Assembly (NCBI GenBank): GCA_021030915.1
Contig: JAGEMR010000039.1
Location: forward strand, 124,001 to 188,000
Reading direction: 5' to 3'
From: Astrothelium macrocarpum
Lineage: Eukaryota > Ascomycota > Dothideomycetes > Trypetheliales > Trypetheliaceae
DNA length: 64,000 bases
Under the pieces are notes generated by a model. It did not search any database and had not been told where the DNA came from. It was given only the letters and a program-made list of their open reading frames with translations. This document shows, piece by piece, positions 10,104-22,245 of the stretch (positions within the stretch are counted from its first letter, which is position 1; each line of letters starts with the position of its first letter). Made by a program: the position numbers and the translations under genes.

Positions 10104-11195
10104 ATGGTTAGAATCGTCAATAGCGATCAGTCAATCAGAGCGTTGCTTACTTTTGTATCTAGGCCGAAGTAATTGGAACGATTTCGGCGGTCAATCAATT
10201 GCTCGGGAATGCAATCCAGTTAATCGGACGTCTTCGTAAAGCTTACAAGCGTGTCAAGGAATTGACGGAGCTTTTCGAGAAACTGGAACAACATGTCTCA
10301 AGCATCCGCAAAATCATTGAGATGGTCAAGGAAGAGACGGCGCTCCAAACGGATAATGTAGACACAATGCTGATCAAGCTCAAAGTGACTGAGAGTACTC
10401 TCGTTAAATGGCTTACAAAGGTCGATTCGGGCAAGAAGGGGTCTCTTTATCAGTTCAAGCATCAATTGATACATGGCTCTAAAGAACGGGAGGCCTTGGT
10501 GGAGATCATGAATGAATTAAGCATTGTGAAAACCGACCTCTGTATGAGTATTCAGGTCGCTCTTGTAGGTGTGACTCGGAAAGTGGGAAATAAAGTGAAT
10601 GCAAATAACGAAGTGGTCAATCAAATCAATCGAAGACTGAGACGAATCATTGGTCGAAGACGTGAACTAGAAATTGCGGAGTTGGCCAAAGCCTGTGCGT
10701 CGTGGCCCAAGCGTGCCATTTTGGCAGCCTTAAAACTCTTCACTTACTTCATTAGATGACGGCACTGTCCATCTCAGCGATGCGGATACTGCCTCTTCGA
10801 AGAGCGAGGACGAAAGTTCTACTGACGGCTCAGAACTTCCGGTATACGCCACCACGAGATCGTCAGTATCGCCGACAGGCAGCGCGAAGAGATCCTCATA
10901 CACCGCCAAACCATCGAGGGTTTCTACTGCCGAGTCATCGGTATCCACCTCAGCGTTATCGTCGCCTACCCTCACGACTAATTCTTTGCCTACTAGAGAG
11001 CGTATAGTCCTCAAGAATACGGCTAAGAAAAATGCTATCATGATCAACGCGCCAATCGGGGTTGACTTGTGGTGTAAGATGGATCGCGTAGAGATTAAGG
11101 AAAATAAGGCTGAAGAGGACAGCATGATGGTCAACTACATAATCTCAGAGGACAATTTAAATCGTCTGGCGGATTGCCAAGAACGACGAAAGTAG
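10104..11195 (+). CDS. stand-alone NLR-type N-terminal domain protein, three exons
   Basis: Exon 1 is only the ATG (10104-10106), exon 2 is 10163-10694 and exon 3 is 10756-11195; introns are 56 and 61 nt and phases close to 324 aa. The protein starts MAEVIGTISAV and residues 1-180 form an all-helical domain like the fungal N-terminal domains that precede NACHT ATPases (heptad-like helices, Arg/Lys-rich). There follows a Ser/Thr-rich linker (~185-250) and a short conserved-looking tail with INAPIGVDLW and EIKENKAEE. There is no NACHT, repeat or membrane segment. Such single-domain proteins are common beside fungal STAND genes and are suspected adaptors or effectors in self/non-self recognition. 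This is inference by resemblance. Confidence 0.6.
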
Positions 11196-13019
11196 AACAA
11201 TGCTTTCCTACGCTGAATCTCGATGGCTCATGGTATTGAATACCGTATTCTCTGGATCTATCTACGCGTTTGTATTCAACGTCAATCCAATTACTCTCGT
11301 CGCTGTGCAACAGCATGATGACGCAAGTTTGTACTTCATGCATGAATGCATTTGTCATGAGGAATGTATTGCGAGCATGTTTGCGAGTTCAGTTCGAACC
11401 TAAGCCAAATGCCCTCCAATCAAAGCAGCACGCGACCCGAACCTTATCTGTTCCAACCGCGTGTTCTGTAGATGCATGTTTCATGCGCAAGCACGTGGGG
11501 CCGCGCTCGTGCATGGAGGAGACCTCGAACAATCTTAAGCACGTACCTGCGAGAAATTGTTACTCACCTAGGCCAGCCTTGATCCTCCGGTCCGTGGAGT
11601 AGAAATGTGCTATACGTGTCTAGAAGACTGTCGTTTCCCACACTTGCTTGGTCACCAAGCTGAGGAAATTTTCTTGAAAAACGCCACGCCCAGCTTCAAC
11701 AACGATGGTTCGCGCGGGCATTTGGAAATTCGTGCCAAAGAGGTTTTCTGGACCTCCAAGTCCGCAATCCTTCCCCGGCTGTGGACTCAAATATGTCGTC
11801 ATGGAGACTTGGTACCCAAGAAGCGAGCGCAGAGCGTGTGATGTCGCTCCAGTTCATACCAATCAAAGCGTTTATTGCCACTGTCAAAGGAGCAGTAGCA
11901 CTTAAACATATTGGCAGATTAGGATTGACTCTTCAGAATTAGAGAATAGTGCGAAGCAAGTCTACTAAGGTATGTGCACTTTGTTCAAAACCGAATCCTC
12001 AGTGCCATATCCACTTGTTCATTTTATGTTTGAATCGTTTACCCCTCTTCGCCCCTTCCTAGCTGCATCAGCGTGCAACTACTGTCTACCATCATCTTTT
12101 TATATCCAGCCCCAGGTACACACAAGACTTTGACGTCTTTGTTTTAAGTGCCGGTAACAAGCCAATGAGGAGCGACTTATCCAGCAGGATCAGCAGCGTT
12201 GATTGCACTAGCTAGGATTCATTACAGAGAGACGAAGGCTACTTCGCCAGCTCCTTTCCCCTGTAGCAACCGTTCAACCGAAGTAGGTGCCCACCACCGG
12301 GTAACCATTCAACCGGATGCCAGTTGCCTCACAACTCCCATCGCAAATACATATGTAAAGGTGACAGCAAAATCCTCTATCCAGAACCTAATTTCAGAGG
12401 AATACTAAAGGGTTCATCTCATTCATGTCATCTAAAACATATCAAAACGTCTGGGATAATGAAGTTCTTAGCTATCTTGCTCATTCTCTCGTCTATTGCC
12501 GATATTTCTCCTACCAGTGATTCTCCAACGTGAGTACCTTCGAAAGTATCAGCAACAACAGCAATTATATGAGAAGACCCAGCAACCATGGTTTCGTACC
12601 AGCCGATCTAGACAATGGCGCCTCGGCCGAGTTGCCTCAACCAGCGGCACAACCTTTCAGAAGGATTGATCAATGCACAGAAATGCTTCGTAGACACTTT
12701 CCGAGGGACGATAGGGATTATACTGAATTTCAAGCATCTTATTGTAGCAGGACTTCAAGAACAGATTGACACATTATTTGTTGGTCACCGCCATCCAAAG
12801 GTCACCGTCATACCGTCTGGACGGATGGCACAGGTCAACGTCATCCATATGAAAGGTGCTGGGATGGAGTCTTGCGGAATGAGTTTCCAATAGCTTCGTG
12901 TGTGTTAGAAACCACTTTTGTGTCACTCACCGAGATTTAATTCAAGAATCACAATCGCTTCAATTGGGCGAATTCCACCGGCCTTGGTAGAGTAATCCCT
13001 AATCAGAACAACGCAACCA
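11196..13019. other. gene-poor stretch with ambiguous small frames
   Basis: No confident gene. At 12459-12529 an ATG opens a hydrophobic signal-like peptide followed by a GTGAGT donor, but the best acceptor (12602/12603) leads to a stop after about 20 codons. The frame at 12615-12893 looks coding-like but could not be joined to it. This may be a decayed secreted-protein gene. Confidence 0.4.
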
Positions 13020-13792
13020 TAATATGAGGTCTGAGACAATGGGGTCTTTCCAGTAGGCGTAATTGTACATGTCAACATTGAGAGCACGATTAGACCGGCC
13101 CCAGATAACAACTCTCGAGGGATCGCCGCCAAAAGCAGCAATGTTGTCATGGACACATTCGATAGCGAGACGTTGGTCGAGTAAAGCTAGATTCTACGAT
13201 GAAAGAGCAGCACTATCAAGAAAGCCAAAAACATTGAGCCGATACTGGATCTTTACGACAACGAGATTCTGGCTTCGATCCACCCATGGGGCGGGAATCT
13301 CGCAGGGAGTGTCAATTCCACCTTGAGTATCTCCTCCGTAGAGGTAGACCAAAACCGGAAACAGGTTTTGACCCTGGCAAACCTCACGAATTTTTGGTTT
13401 CCACATGCTGAGTTTCAAGCAATCCTCGTTCTAGGGCCAAAGGATGTTAAATAACGGGATCACTTCGTTAAAATGGCTGATTTCGTTCCTTGTCGTATAC
13501 AAGTCGGTGGATGCTCTGTAGCGTTGACGAATTGATCGGCCTTTGCTCTCTGAGGCGGCTTGAATCGCAAATCATCTACCGGGGCGACTCCGAAAGGTAT
13601 ATCTTGGAACTGCTCAACGTCCGGATAGGCGGAATAAATCTTGCCTGAAATAGTACTAGAAGAAGTGTGAACGATGGGCCCTCGGAAGTCCCCACGAAGA
13701 TGACTAGATCGTGTAATTGGATCCGACAGAGCAACAATTCCCATAGAAAGTGAAAGGCGAGAAATTAGAATAAGCATACTGGGAACCATCAT
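13020..13792 (-). pseudogene. type-B carboxylesterase/lipase pseudogene
   Basis: The N-terminus starts with two consecutive ATGs and a signal-like hydrophobic segment (13792 downward). Typical carboxylesterase segments follow: FQDIPFGVAPVDDLRFKPP, then NEDCLKLSMWKPK, FPVLVYLYGGD, KIQYRLNVFGFLDS, LLDQRLAIE and NIAAFGGDPSRV. The reading frame is broken: a frameshift separates the first segment from the second near 13460, TAG codons interrupt it at 13431-13433 and 13194-13196 (both where the family would have Gln, that is CAG to TAG), and the nucleophile elbow expected as G-x-S-A-G reads GRSNRA. The C-terminal half of the enzyme is missing. The loss therefore affects both frame and active site. 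Confidence 0.75.
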
Positions 13793-15405
13793 GATTGGAA
13801 GTCTTAGTCGAAGAAGCAAATTGATTTTTAGTGTGAACGTGAGGCGTGCTGTCAGAAATGACCATCCACCATCTGTCACGGGCTATCCGTATTCACATGA
13901 CATTATTAAGGAAAAAAGGAGTCGAAAGGTTACGACGGCGGCGTAGCTTGCGTAAAAAGGCGATATCGGAAATACGCAAATACTTACATCGTACAGTCCT
14001 CTCCATCCAGGATGCTACGCACAGAGCAGTATGGGCTGAACGTAAATTCTTGTGACATGTTCGCTACCATACCGGTGTAGTGGTTGGCTCTAGATCTCGT
14101 TAGAGTAGTTTTGCGAAGCGCAGTGGCAGATGAAGCCACGCGAGATGGCCAAATCCGCCTGCCTATGCCCTAGTTTATGAGAAACTAAAGGAAAAGGTGA
14201 GGCGCGAAAATTTCAAGTTTGATAGGCTGCTTGCCATGTTCTGGTATGATACGTCTGATACACGCCGGACATAGCGTGTTGTTTGGACCTGGGTTGCCGG
14301 CGTATCGTATATCTACGATTAGGGAATGATGAGTCGGGACAGACTATTCAATAGTAGATTGACTGATGCACATATAATGTCTTTCTCCCACTGAGTCTTT
14401 TGGCCAAATAAGCAAAATACAAAAGCGGGCTTGACATAATCTTGATTACCCGCTCGAGGGCAAGTCACGAAGCCAAGCCTGTAAAATCTTGGACATACAC
14501 AAGAAGTAAATAGTATAATGGACTTGAACAGGATGGAAACTTGGCGGAACCACAGCCGCATTTCCAAATATTATATTGCTAGCTAGAGTCACAAAATCTC
14601 AAGGATCATGTGCAGACGTTGTGAATGAATTCCTGTGTTTACCAGAAGTATTCGCGAGTGACGTCAAGCGCATAATTGGGACCATTGGATGGCACAGCAC
14701 TCGAGCTGTCCAGGTAGAGATCGTGTTTGATTCGCATCATCAATCAAGAAACCAAAGCTGGCTCACAGCTTGGAGCAATGCATTAACAGACCAACGCAAT
14801 ACCTAACGACAGGCAGAAAAGGAGTGCAGAGGAGTGGGGGGGATAGGAACTGCCCACGCCCGTAATTCCCCAGCCAAAGACCCACAAAAACATGCCAGGG
14901 TACGCGTCCACAGTCAAAAAGCAGTGTCCAGACTAAACCTACACTCCATGCCTTAAACGCGACGAAGTAATATAGCCTGGTGCATTCTCACTCAAATACT
15001 CAAATCCAGCTTGCTCCTGTTGGTTATCTGAAATGACATGACTCTCGTCCCATATTTTGTCGATACTTCACTTGTTTGTTAATTTCTCACTCTTGCGCCC
15101 GAAATCATGTACAGAAGCTTCAGACATTGTGAACACATCATATTCTCTTCAAATAAGTACGTTGTCAAAACACAATTCGCAACAGAACTTCCGAATGCTG
15201 TCCAACCAAAACCGAATTTATAGCAAAGCAAGACTGAGCTCTACAACCGGAAAATTGTGAGACTAGGAGTGAGACCATGGCAGTCAAGTCGTGTTCAGCA
15301 ACTAAATAGACCACGAGCTACTAGGCTCATTTCAACGGGACAGATTAAAGCCCAGTCTATGCTAATACAACGAAAAACTCCCGAAACTCTGATGCCGTTA
15401 TTAGT
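13793..15405. other. gene-poor intergenic stretch
   Basis: 1.6 kb with no supportable gene. Frames at 14319-14806 lack motifs and splice context. The 3' flank of the rhodopsin-domain gene is at the right end. Confidence 0.45.
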
Positions 15406-15429
15406 TCAGCTGGGAGTTTTTTCGTTGTA
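15366..15429. repeat. 17-18 bp inverted repeat spanning a stop codon
   Basis: 15366-15382 and 15412-15429 are reverse complements over 17 positions, with one extra T in the right arm and a 29 nt spacer. The right arm encodes the last residues of the rhodopsin-domain protein, whose stop codon (15406-15408) lies in the loop. The transcript would form a strong stem-loop at its coding end. Confidence 0.7.
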
Positions 15430-16703
15430 GGTGACCGCTGTCTCATTCTTCACTGTGATGCCATATTCTGGAACGTTATCCTGCCGCGAAAAGTAATCGG
15501 AGAAACTGCTTCTTCCATTCCTTTCGCTGCTGTCGTTTGCTCCGATCATTGTTTCAGTGCCACCTCCACCTGGCCATGAATTCCCTAGAACCTTCATTGC
15601 ACGCTCATCATCTAATCGCCGTGGAGTTCTTTGCGGGGTTTGGGATACGGGGATTTCCTCGATCTCCCGGTGTTTTCTCCATCGCCGTAACCCGGATAAG
15701 CATGCTCCGATTGCTGGTCGTACAGCAGGAGCGTTGCACACGAGAAGTGCAACACCGACTTCATGAATGGTCGCAAGTTGTTGCGGTGCAATAGAGTATG
15801 TATAGTCATCCTTATGGAATTGGCCAATTTCAACGAGGCGGAACACCGCACAGACGATATCACTACAGTAATACCTTCTGTATCAGTCCCAGGACATCTA
15901 TGAGAGCGTTGAATGCTTACAGGATGCCAATCGCAAACATTGCACTAACTCCAACTTTATTGTCTTTGGTCATATGGAGCTTCCACACAAGGGCTTGGGG
16001 AATTAACCATATCAAAATATCAACGCCGATGTCGATCACAGCCAGCGCCGCATAACCTTTATTCTTCATTGCTTCGTTGCAAGTCCCGCCCGGAATTGAA
16101 GGATCCCAGTTGTAGGCGAATGGTCGGCAGGTAAGAGAAGCAAATATCATAAGAGTTATTGCTAAAAGCACGCTTTGCACGAACAAGATATACACTGAAT
16201 ATACTGTCCATTAGTACTGATTCTCTTCGTACATGCTTCAGGCAGTTACTACGCCAGTGAAGATGGAACAGAAATTGATACGTACTGCAAATTCGAAACC
16301 ATCTTTGAACAAAAATCCGTCGCAACATCATGCAAAGGGACATATGAATGAAAGCTATGCTCAGACTGTATGGATACTGTATCATGGTCATGAACCTAAT
16401 CGCATTTTGATAGGTCGCTGTCGAATTTTGCCATTTGTGAAAGCCTAAGCCTCCGAAAAACACAGCTCCGAGGTGCATAGTGGCTAAGAATATTAGCATT
16501 TTAGCTTTGCTTGAGATCTTGAATATCATACCTTCCACGTAAAAGCATGGTAAAGCGGCCAGGCTCAGCCAGTCATCAAGACCATACCCAGCCCTCTTCA
16601 AATGTCGGGACCAGAATCTGGCACAGATCCCAACAGTTGCAAGAAAGGACCAGACAAACACGGAGACGACTACGAGACTACCCTGCTTTGATATCAGATG
16701 CAT
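15406..16703 (-). CDS. seven-helix fungal rhodopsin-domain integral membrane protein, three exons
   Basis: Exons 16703-16286, 16194-15921 and 15862-15406 (introns 91 and 58 nt) give 382 aa with exact phase. Hydrophobic helices occur through residues ~10-285. Family landmarks of the fungal rhodopsin-domain membrane proteins are visible: GLDDW after TM1-2, RRIF before the loop, the CRPFAYNWDP segment with GGTC, the DIGVDILIWLIP helix and the final ANAP-like motif CNAPAVRP. A hydrophilic ~90-residue C-terminal tail follows, probably cytoplasmic. These plasma-membrane proteins lack a known ligand; one group resembles PTH11-type receptors, but no CFEM domain is present here. The frame stays open to 16835, so a start 44 codons upstream is possible. 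Confidence 0.82.
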
Positions 16704-18122
16704 TAGAGTAAGCCAGTTCGATTCGCATCCCTTAAGGTTGGGAAGAGTGGAATACTCTGGAGCTTCCGCTAAATATAGAGTCGACCAAAGCCATGAAATG
16801 AGCTTGTTTTGGGGGCCCAAGCGTAGCAAAAACAAGCTTTACTCGGATCCCAACACTGCAAAAAGTACTGAATGCAGAGAGTACGACCAATAAGAGTGAA
16901 TCACTGGTTCCGACTTGCGTACGAACAACGTCATCTGTGAATAAGGAAAAGCACGGCCGAGTCGATACTCGGATAATACTGCACTTCATCCACAGATAAG
17001 GAAGCTGGTCCATAGAAGCTGAAAGTGCACGGGAACGAAACGGAAAGACATTTCACACTGTCAATAATCTATGTCGGGTCCGGATACTGAAGGACAGGAA
17101 CTATTTGGAGAGGACGCAGACTCTGAATACAAATGACCAAGGAGCCTTACGAGATCAAACGTGGTTCATTATGTGATTTTACAAACTCACCAACAAACGT
17201 AAAGCAAGTAGGGCTGTTCAGACTCATTTTCCTTCATAACTGGAAGATAGCGCGGCAGACGCACCGGAGAGTCCTAGGAAGAATCATCACCTTCAACAGA
17301 CCAATTTCGCATCTGGTTCAAGCGGTTGTCAAATGAGAGACTAAGCAAAGCGAGGCACTCAGTACACTCGTGGATGATCTTCGGTACCACGATGAGGTAG
17401 GATACGGCAGGTATCGTCGTGCCAAGTTTTCTCAGCCGAATAATCCGTTCACGTGTCTCTGTCACGTGTTACTTTTTCTCAAATACCTTAGGTAGGTTAG
17501 CAGGCAGGTACATCCACTATCCATTTACACCAGCTTCCAAAGTCCAATGTCTATGAAATCGGTGGCGACACCACTCGGAGTTTTGGACATGTTGCCTGGA
17601 AAGCCTTGTCAAAGTTCGACTGAAAGCTCTTGTGAGCGACAAGGATCAATTTTGAGCACTTAAATTGATTGGAAGCCTTTTCGAGCAAGCAACAAAGTTT
17701 AGGACATTTATCGCGTATACCTTGGACGCTGGAGGCCGCATAGTGCAACCACCCTTCCAATTCTTTGGTGAGCCTGTCTTCTCACCTTGCTGTAGGAAAC
17801 GTTACTTAGAAAGGATCGCTTTTGTGCCATATGGAACAGCCGATCAGTGGATGAATGCCAAATGGATTTGTTCAACGTTACCTTCCAGCTTGGACGTAGC
17901 TCTGCGTATTGCCGATTAGTATCAATGCCTAGGAAAGCTTACGAAAAGCGTTAATCCCTCTACATTTTCTAGGTGTCGCGTTTGGGTTCTCATTGGCGTT
18001 CCGTTTATGTAAGTGCAGGCTCTGGATGCTCCGAAGTGAACTGAATGTGCTTCGTTGGGATTTTACTAAACAATCGTCCAAGTTGACATATCGTTTCCGT
18101 CTTCTCATTCAAGTACTGCCCG
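16704..18122. other. gene-poor intergenic stretch
   Basis: No convincing gene. A minus-strand frame at 16732-17013 has a hydrophobic segment but no motif or consistent junction to the rhodopsin-domain gene. The frames at 17133-17919 are unrecognised. Confidence 0.4.
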
Positions 18123-18608
18123 ATGTCTCCGCTTGACGCCATCAGCTTAGCCAGCGCGATCATCTCCTTTGTTGATTTCAGCACTGGACTAGTAGCCAAA
18201 AGTGGCGAGCTTTACGTTGGCTCTTGACTACAAGAGCATACTGATCTCGAGCTTGTACAGCGAGATCTCGAGAAACTACTTGGTGCCATCAGTGATGGCA
18301 GAGGTCCTGACCCAGGCTTCTCAGAGCTTATCCACGCTTATAATGATACTGGTAGCCAATTACGCAGTGCTTTGGCCAAATTGAGAGCAGCAGAAGGTGG
18401 AAACAAGGTAGTTCGAATGGGACGAAGCACCTTGATCGCGTTTAGAACGATGTTAGATAAAGAGAGGATCAAGAGCTTGGAAACAAGGCTGGCAAATATC
18501 CGCTCCGAGATTCAGTTCAAGCTAGACATGACTATCGTCCAGAAACCCTTGCAGGATATAACAAGACAGATTCAGAAAATCTCTATACCAGGAATGTCTG
18601 TAGTATAG
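18123..18608 (+). pseudogene. broken NACHT-type N-terminal domain
   Basis: The frame beginning ATG at 18123 reads like the N-terminal helical domain of fungal NACHT proteins: SPLDAISLASAIISFVDFS, then LVAKSGELY, a DLE.VQRDLEKLLGAI helix, SQLRSALAKLR and SLETRLANIRSEIQ, ending with TAG at 18606-18608. One in-frame TGA at 18225-18227 interrupts it after 34 codons; family context suggests a former GGA or similar sense codon. The frame downstream of the stop is otherwise intact for 126 codons, so the lesion looks recent. No NACHT ATPase follows. A short intron removing the TGA was looked for but no phase-consistent one was found. A readthrough or later-start protein remains possible. Confidence 0.6.
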
Positions 18609-19103
18609 AAGCCGTTTCAGCGAATCCAAATCCGTCCTCCGGTTGGGAAAGACGGGCAAGAAATGGCGGCAGTCGGGCTAACTCCAGCATGCAAGCCGAA
18701 TTGGCTAAACAAGGACGTAACTTTAGTGGATATTTGAGCGTCCACGCTTTCTGGACCACAGTCCTGGTCCTAGAAGGAGAGCTTTTGCAAGACTGGCAGG
18801 TCTGAGAGTTGTTCTGACGTCTTCTAAGATTGGCCAAGACTTAGTAATGTATTCTCATGGTTTGTTGGTTATATGTATTTTACCACGCGATGCCGTCAGA
18901 ATATGGTGACAAGACAAAGTTAGATAATCCTATACAACGTCAATAGAATGTGTATATTTTCTCTTGGCTCAAATACTGTCAATAGCCTATTTAACGCGCC
19001 GTCTTTATCGTTTCTGATCGGATTTGAGACTTGTTTAACCACTTGCTTTCAAACTTGCTGTCACGTTCTCGAGATAGTAGCTCTTCTCTTATGAACTTTC
19101 CCC
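18609..19103. other. intergenic
   Basis: No coding signal was recognised; this is the 3' flank of the GH43 gene at right and the eroded NLR fragment at left. Confidence 0.45.
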
Positions 19104-20691
19104 TCAATCCCACACGACTTCGATGCCTTCCACCTCCACGGCAAAACCCTTGCGGCCCGTAGCACTCAGGGTCACGGTGTTGCCGCTTCCCTCATCCAGC
19201 TTCAACGCGACAGGAACCTCTGCAGCGTAGCCCGCGCGCGAGTTGAGCGCTGCTACGTTTGATGGCGCAGGATCATCGTTGACAGATAGTTGCAACTCGC
19301 CGTCTTCGCCGTTGCTAACATTATACAGCAATTTCACCCACTGGGTTCCACCTGTTGCAGTCACATTAGAAAAAGTTATTCTATCACCAGGACCCAAGTT
19401 GACGGTAGATCGAGCGCTGAGAGCAGCACGACCGGAGCCAAAGGCTGCGCTGGCGTGGTATTTGGTTGAGCTCGAGGGTGTGCTGACAACTCCAGTGCCA
19501 GGATCAATTTTCCACATGGAATAGTATTGGAGAGTGACTGTCTTAGCTCTGTCGAACGTTAGCTGCAGACCCACATACTTTTGCATCTGCATGTATCTCT
19601 TTCGGTCTAGGCTTACCCTGTGTTCACGCTCATTGGCAGCCATGTATAGTTGGAACTTGCGCCGCCAGATTTATCCCACTCGTCACCCATGTAGATATAA
19701 GTTGTCGTCTGCGAACCCGAAATCGTGAGTTCGAAGCTGTTTTGCGAGTTGTACGTGTTCTCTGCTTCGGGTGCAATTTCGCTGCCGCCAGACCATGGTC
19801 CGTCAATCGAGGTGGCCGTGAAGACTTTGTTCGGGTTGGCTGTCCAGCCAGTCTTACCGGAGACAATCAGGAAATAGACGCCTCCTGATTTGAACATTCC
19901 AGGAGCTTCGTACGCGCCAGCGGCTATTAAAAGTAAGTCGTATAATCTGAACAGGAATCGTATAAGTCAACCTAAGTCTGAGACCCTATCTCCAACAGAT
20001 CCGTCTGAATTGATTGCGTTGACCTGCACGACATTGTGGTCGGCGCTTGTCAGCAAATACCACGTTTCTAGACGTGTCAATTCTAGGCTATAATGCTACT
20101 CATGATCTTCATACCTGTCGAGTCATCGTAGAACATGCCGGTATCAGAGTAAGAGTAGTTATCGGGAGGCAAATAAACTTTGGCATGTTGCGTGTACTCG
20201 CCAACCAGAGAACTAGAGACTAGTGAGTCGGCGTAACGATCCTGTTGACCAAAGATCTGTTCAAGTTAGCCACGCCTCTAAACGAGCAGTCAATCACGTG
20301 GTGCGTTGGCTTCCTATACAATGTGGAGCCATGCTTACCCAAAATTCGCCATTTGGCTTGGCGTATTTGGGTCTCCAGAGTTGTGTTATGCTTGCTTGGG
20401 CACCCAAGTTTTCCCAATTAAGAAGGTCTGTGGATGAGTACATTTGGGGAGCAATGTCTTTCGTAAGAGTCAACAACCACTACGGCACAGTAATTGACAT
20501 TGCCACCAACCATTATTGACGCTTTGACCTAGCCAATAAAAAATGTTTTCCCTTTGGACGATACCACCTCCGTGAGCGTCGATTTTGTTGCCAGCCGTAT
20601 CATACCATGCCGTGCCGGGCACAATCCAGCTTGTTGCTCCGAGTATACCAGGAGCCGCCAGAATCGCTACGAAAAGATTGATTGACAGCAT
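19104..20691 (-). CDS. secreted GH43 exo-beta-1,3-galactanase-like enzyme with CBM35-like domain, six exons
   Basis: Exons 20691-20511, 20457-20339, 20256-20115, 20067-19972, 19923-19617 and 19548-19104 (introns 48-82 nt) give 429 aa. Residues 1-18 are a signal peptide. The GH43 five-bladed propeller shows AHGGGIVQRENIFYWLG, YSSTDLLNWENLG, SDTGMFYDD, LLTSADHN and YEAPGMFKSGGVYFL, the order known from galactan 1,3-beta-galactosidases (GH43 subfamily 24). The last ~130 residues form a beta-sandwich like CBM35, with GDRITF, the GGTQWVKLLYN turn and GSGNTVTL. It would release galactose from the beta-1,3 backbone of arabinogalactan proteins outside the cell. The first intron (GTTGGT donor) is the least certain junction; the others are well supported. 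Confidence 0.85.
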
Positions 20692-22245
20692 TGTAATCGG
20701 TCTTGGATGGGTACTTGGCCTTTGAAATGTCCAGGGAGCCCGGTGGTCTTATTTGTAGGTACAGAGAAGGCCATGGTGCGCCAAACCTAGATATTGTACG
20801 AACTTTGCTTTGCTTGGCAATACGCCAATACAGTGCAACGTAGGCCAGGGAAAGTCGTTGTCGTCTTCATGATTGTCGGAAGAATTAGTAACGTGGTTGA
20901 TCGGGGACTGCTCTAGGTAATAAGTATCTTAGGGCTCTAGTTTAGCCGTAACCCACTATTTAGGACAACGTGCCCCTGATTAAATCGTCTCGGTCAATGT
21001 AATATGCGGTGATCAATGAAAATACACGTGAGCCTTCGAGCCGCATGCTCCCATCTCCAATAACGTCATTTTAGCCTTTTGCCCCCGGAGCTGTTCTTCG
21101 CAATAATATCCTCCGGGTTTAAGGCCTCTGCATTTCAACTTTTTGATTGGTCGGAATCCGACCCGATCCTGTAGGATTTACTGCGATTTTTCACATGGCT
21201 TTCTCTGGCATATCACAGTGCGAGACTGGCCGCTGTTCATTTAATGCCCAAAGTTTCAAAAGTGCCGAGGTCTGCTCAGAATTAGGAGCGACGAAGGCTT
21301 AGTCAGCCATCTACCTTGTAGCCGCGTTGGTACACTGAAATTCAAAAGCATACAGAAAATAACAGGTTGGATGTGTTGAAAAGTATACCGAGTGGAGATC
21401 AGAGACGCTGCGGAGCACGAATCATGGTAGATCAAGAACTGATTCTGTGCCAATCCAGAGTTCAAATCAGAGTTTTACCCCATTGGAAAGTCAGTCAGTC
21501 AACTCGAGCCAAAGTTTGATTTGAGTGACTACATTTATAAGCATTGTTGCGAATGTGTGAGAAAGAGAAAGTGTCAAAAGGCAGAGGTCTCAGCATTGAA
21601 TGGGATGATAGAAGGGTGAAAAGGGCACAAGAGTAAGAGCAGCCATTTGCGCTAACCTAATGTAGAATGGCGGGTTTCATTAGTGTGTGAGAGTATCGAA
21701 GCAGATTTGGAAAGCGGTCTGAGCAGAACCACCAACGTCAGTGTTGGATAGTATTGCGAGAGTATAGCACAGCCAGCAAGTCGCTCAAAGGTATCGGTAG
21801 GGCTGAAGGATCAGTTGGGATCACGTCCAACACCGAGCTCCCAACAAACTTCCTCGCTTAAGACGATTTCCATTCTCCACATCACACCTTCTTCGTCTCA
21901 TGTCAAGTGAGCAGAGGCCAGATACATTCAGCTTTCCAGAATTCCAGATCACGAAGGGACAAATGACACTCATTTCAGGGTAGTCGCGCTCCTGATAGAG
22001 CAAATGGTTCCCACCGGTCTGGTCGTGACACCCGAGCATTTTAGGCCTGTTACACTGGAAGTTTAGAGCCTTATACGATGAGAAGCTGCAGCTGAATCTC
22101 GCTTAAGTATTAGATGAGCGCAAGTGTAACTTGTGGAAGTGATCTCGCATCTCGCTAATCATTCTCATTCCATTCACTGAACGATTGTGACGGGTATGTT
22201 CTCCACCATCTCTGAGAGATTTTTTCTTTTGTGACCGCATCCGGG
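20692..22245. other. divergent intergenic region
   Basis: 1.55 kb between two divergent genes for a secreted enzyme and a surface glycoprotein. No gene could be supported; minor frames at 21256-22039 have no features. Confidence 0.45.

Noticed and set aside
10730..11134. 134-codon minus-strand frame
   Set aside because: It is the antisense of exon 3 of the NLR-domain gene, whose Ser/Thr codons produce long antisense frames.
11391..11410. GTTCGAACC-like string resembling a tRNA T-loop
   Set aside because: No matching acceptor, D or anticodon stems around it.
12459..12893. Signal-peptide-like exon followed by a coding-like frame
   Set aside because: The only good acceptor leads to an early stop and the second frame could not be joined; kept as intergenic.
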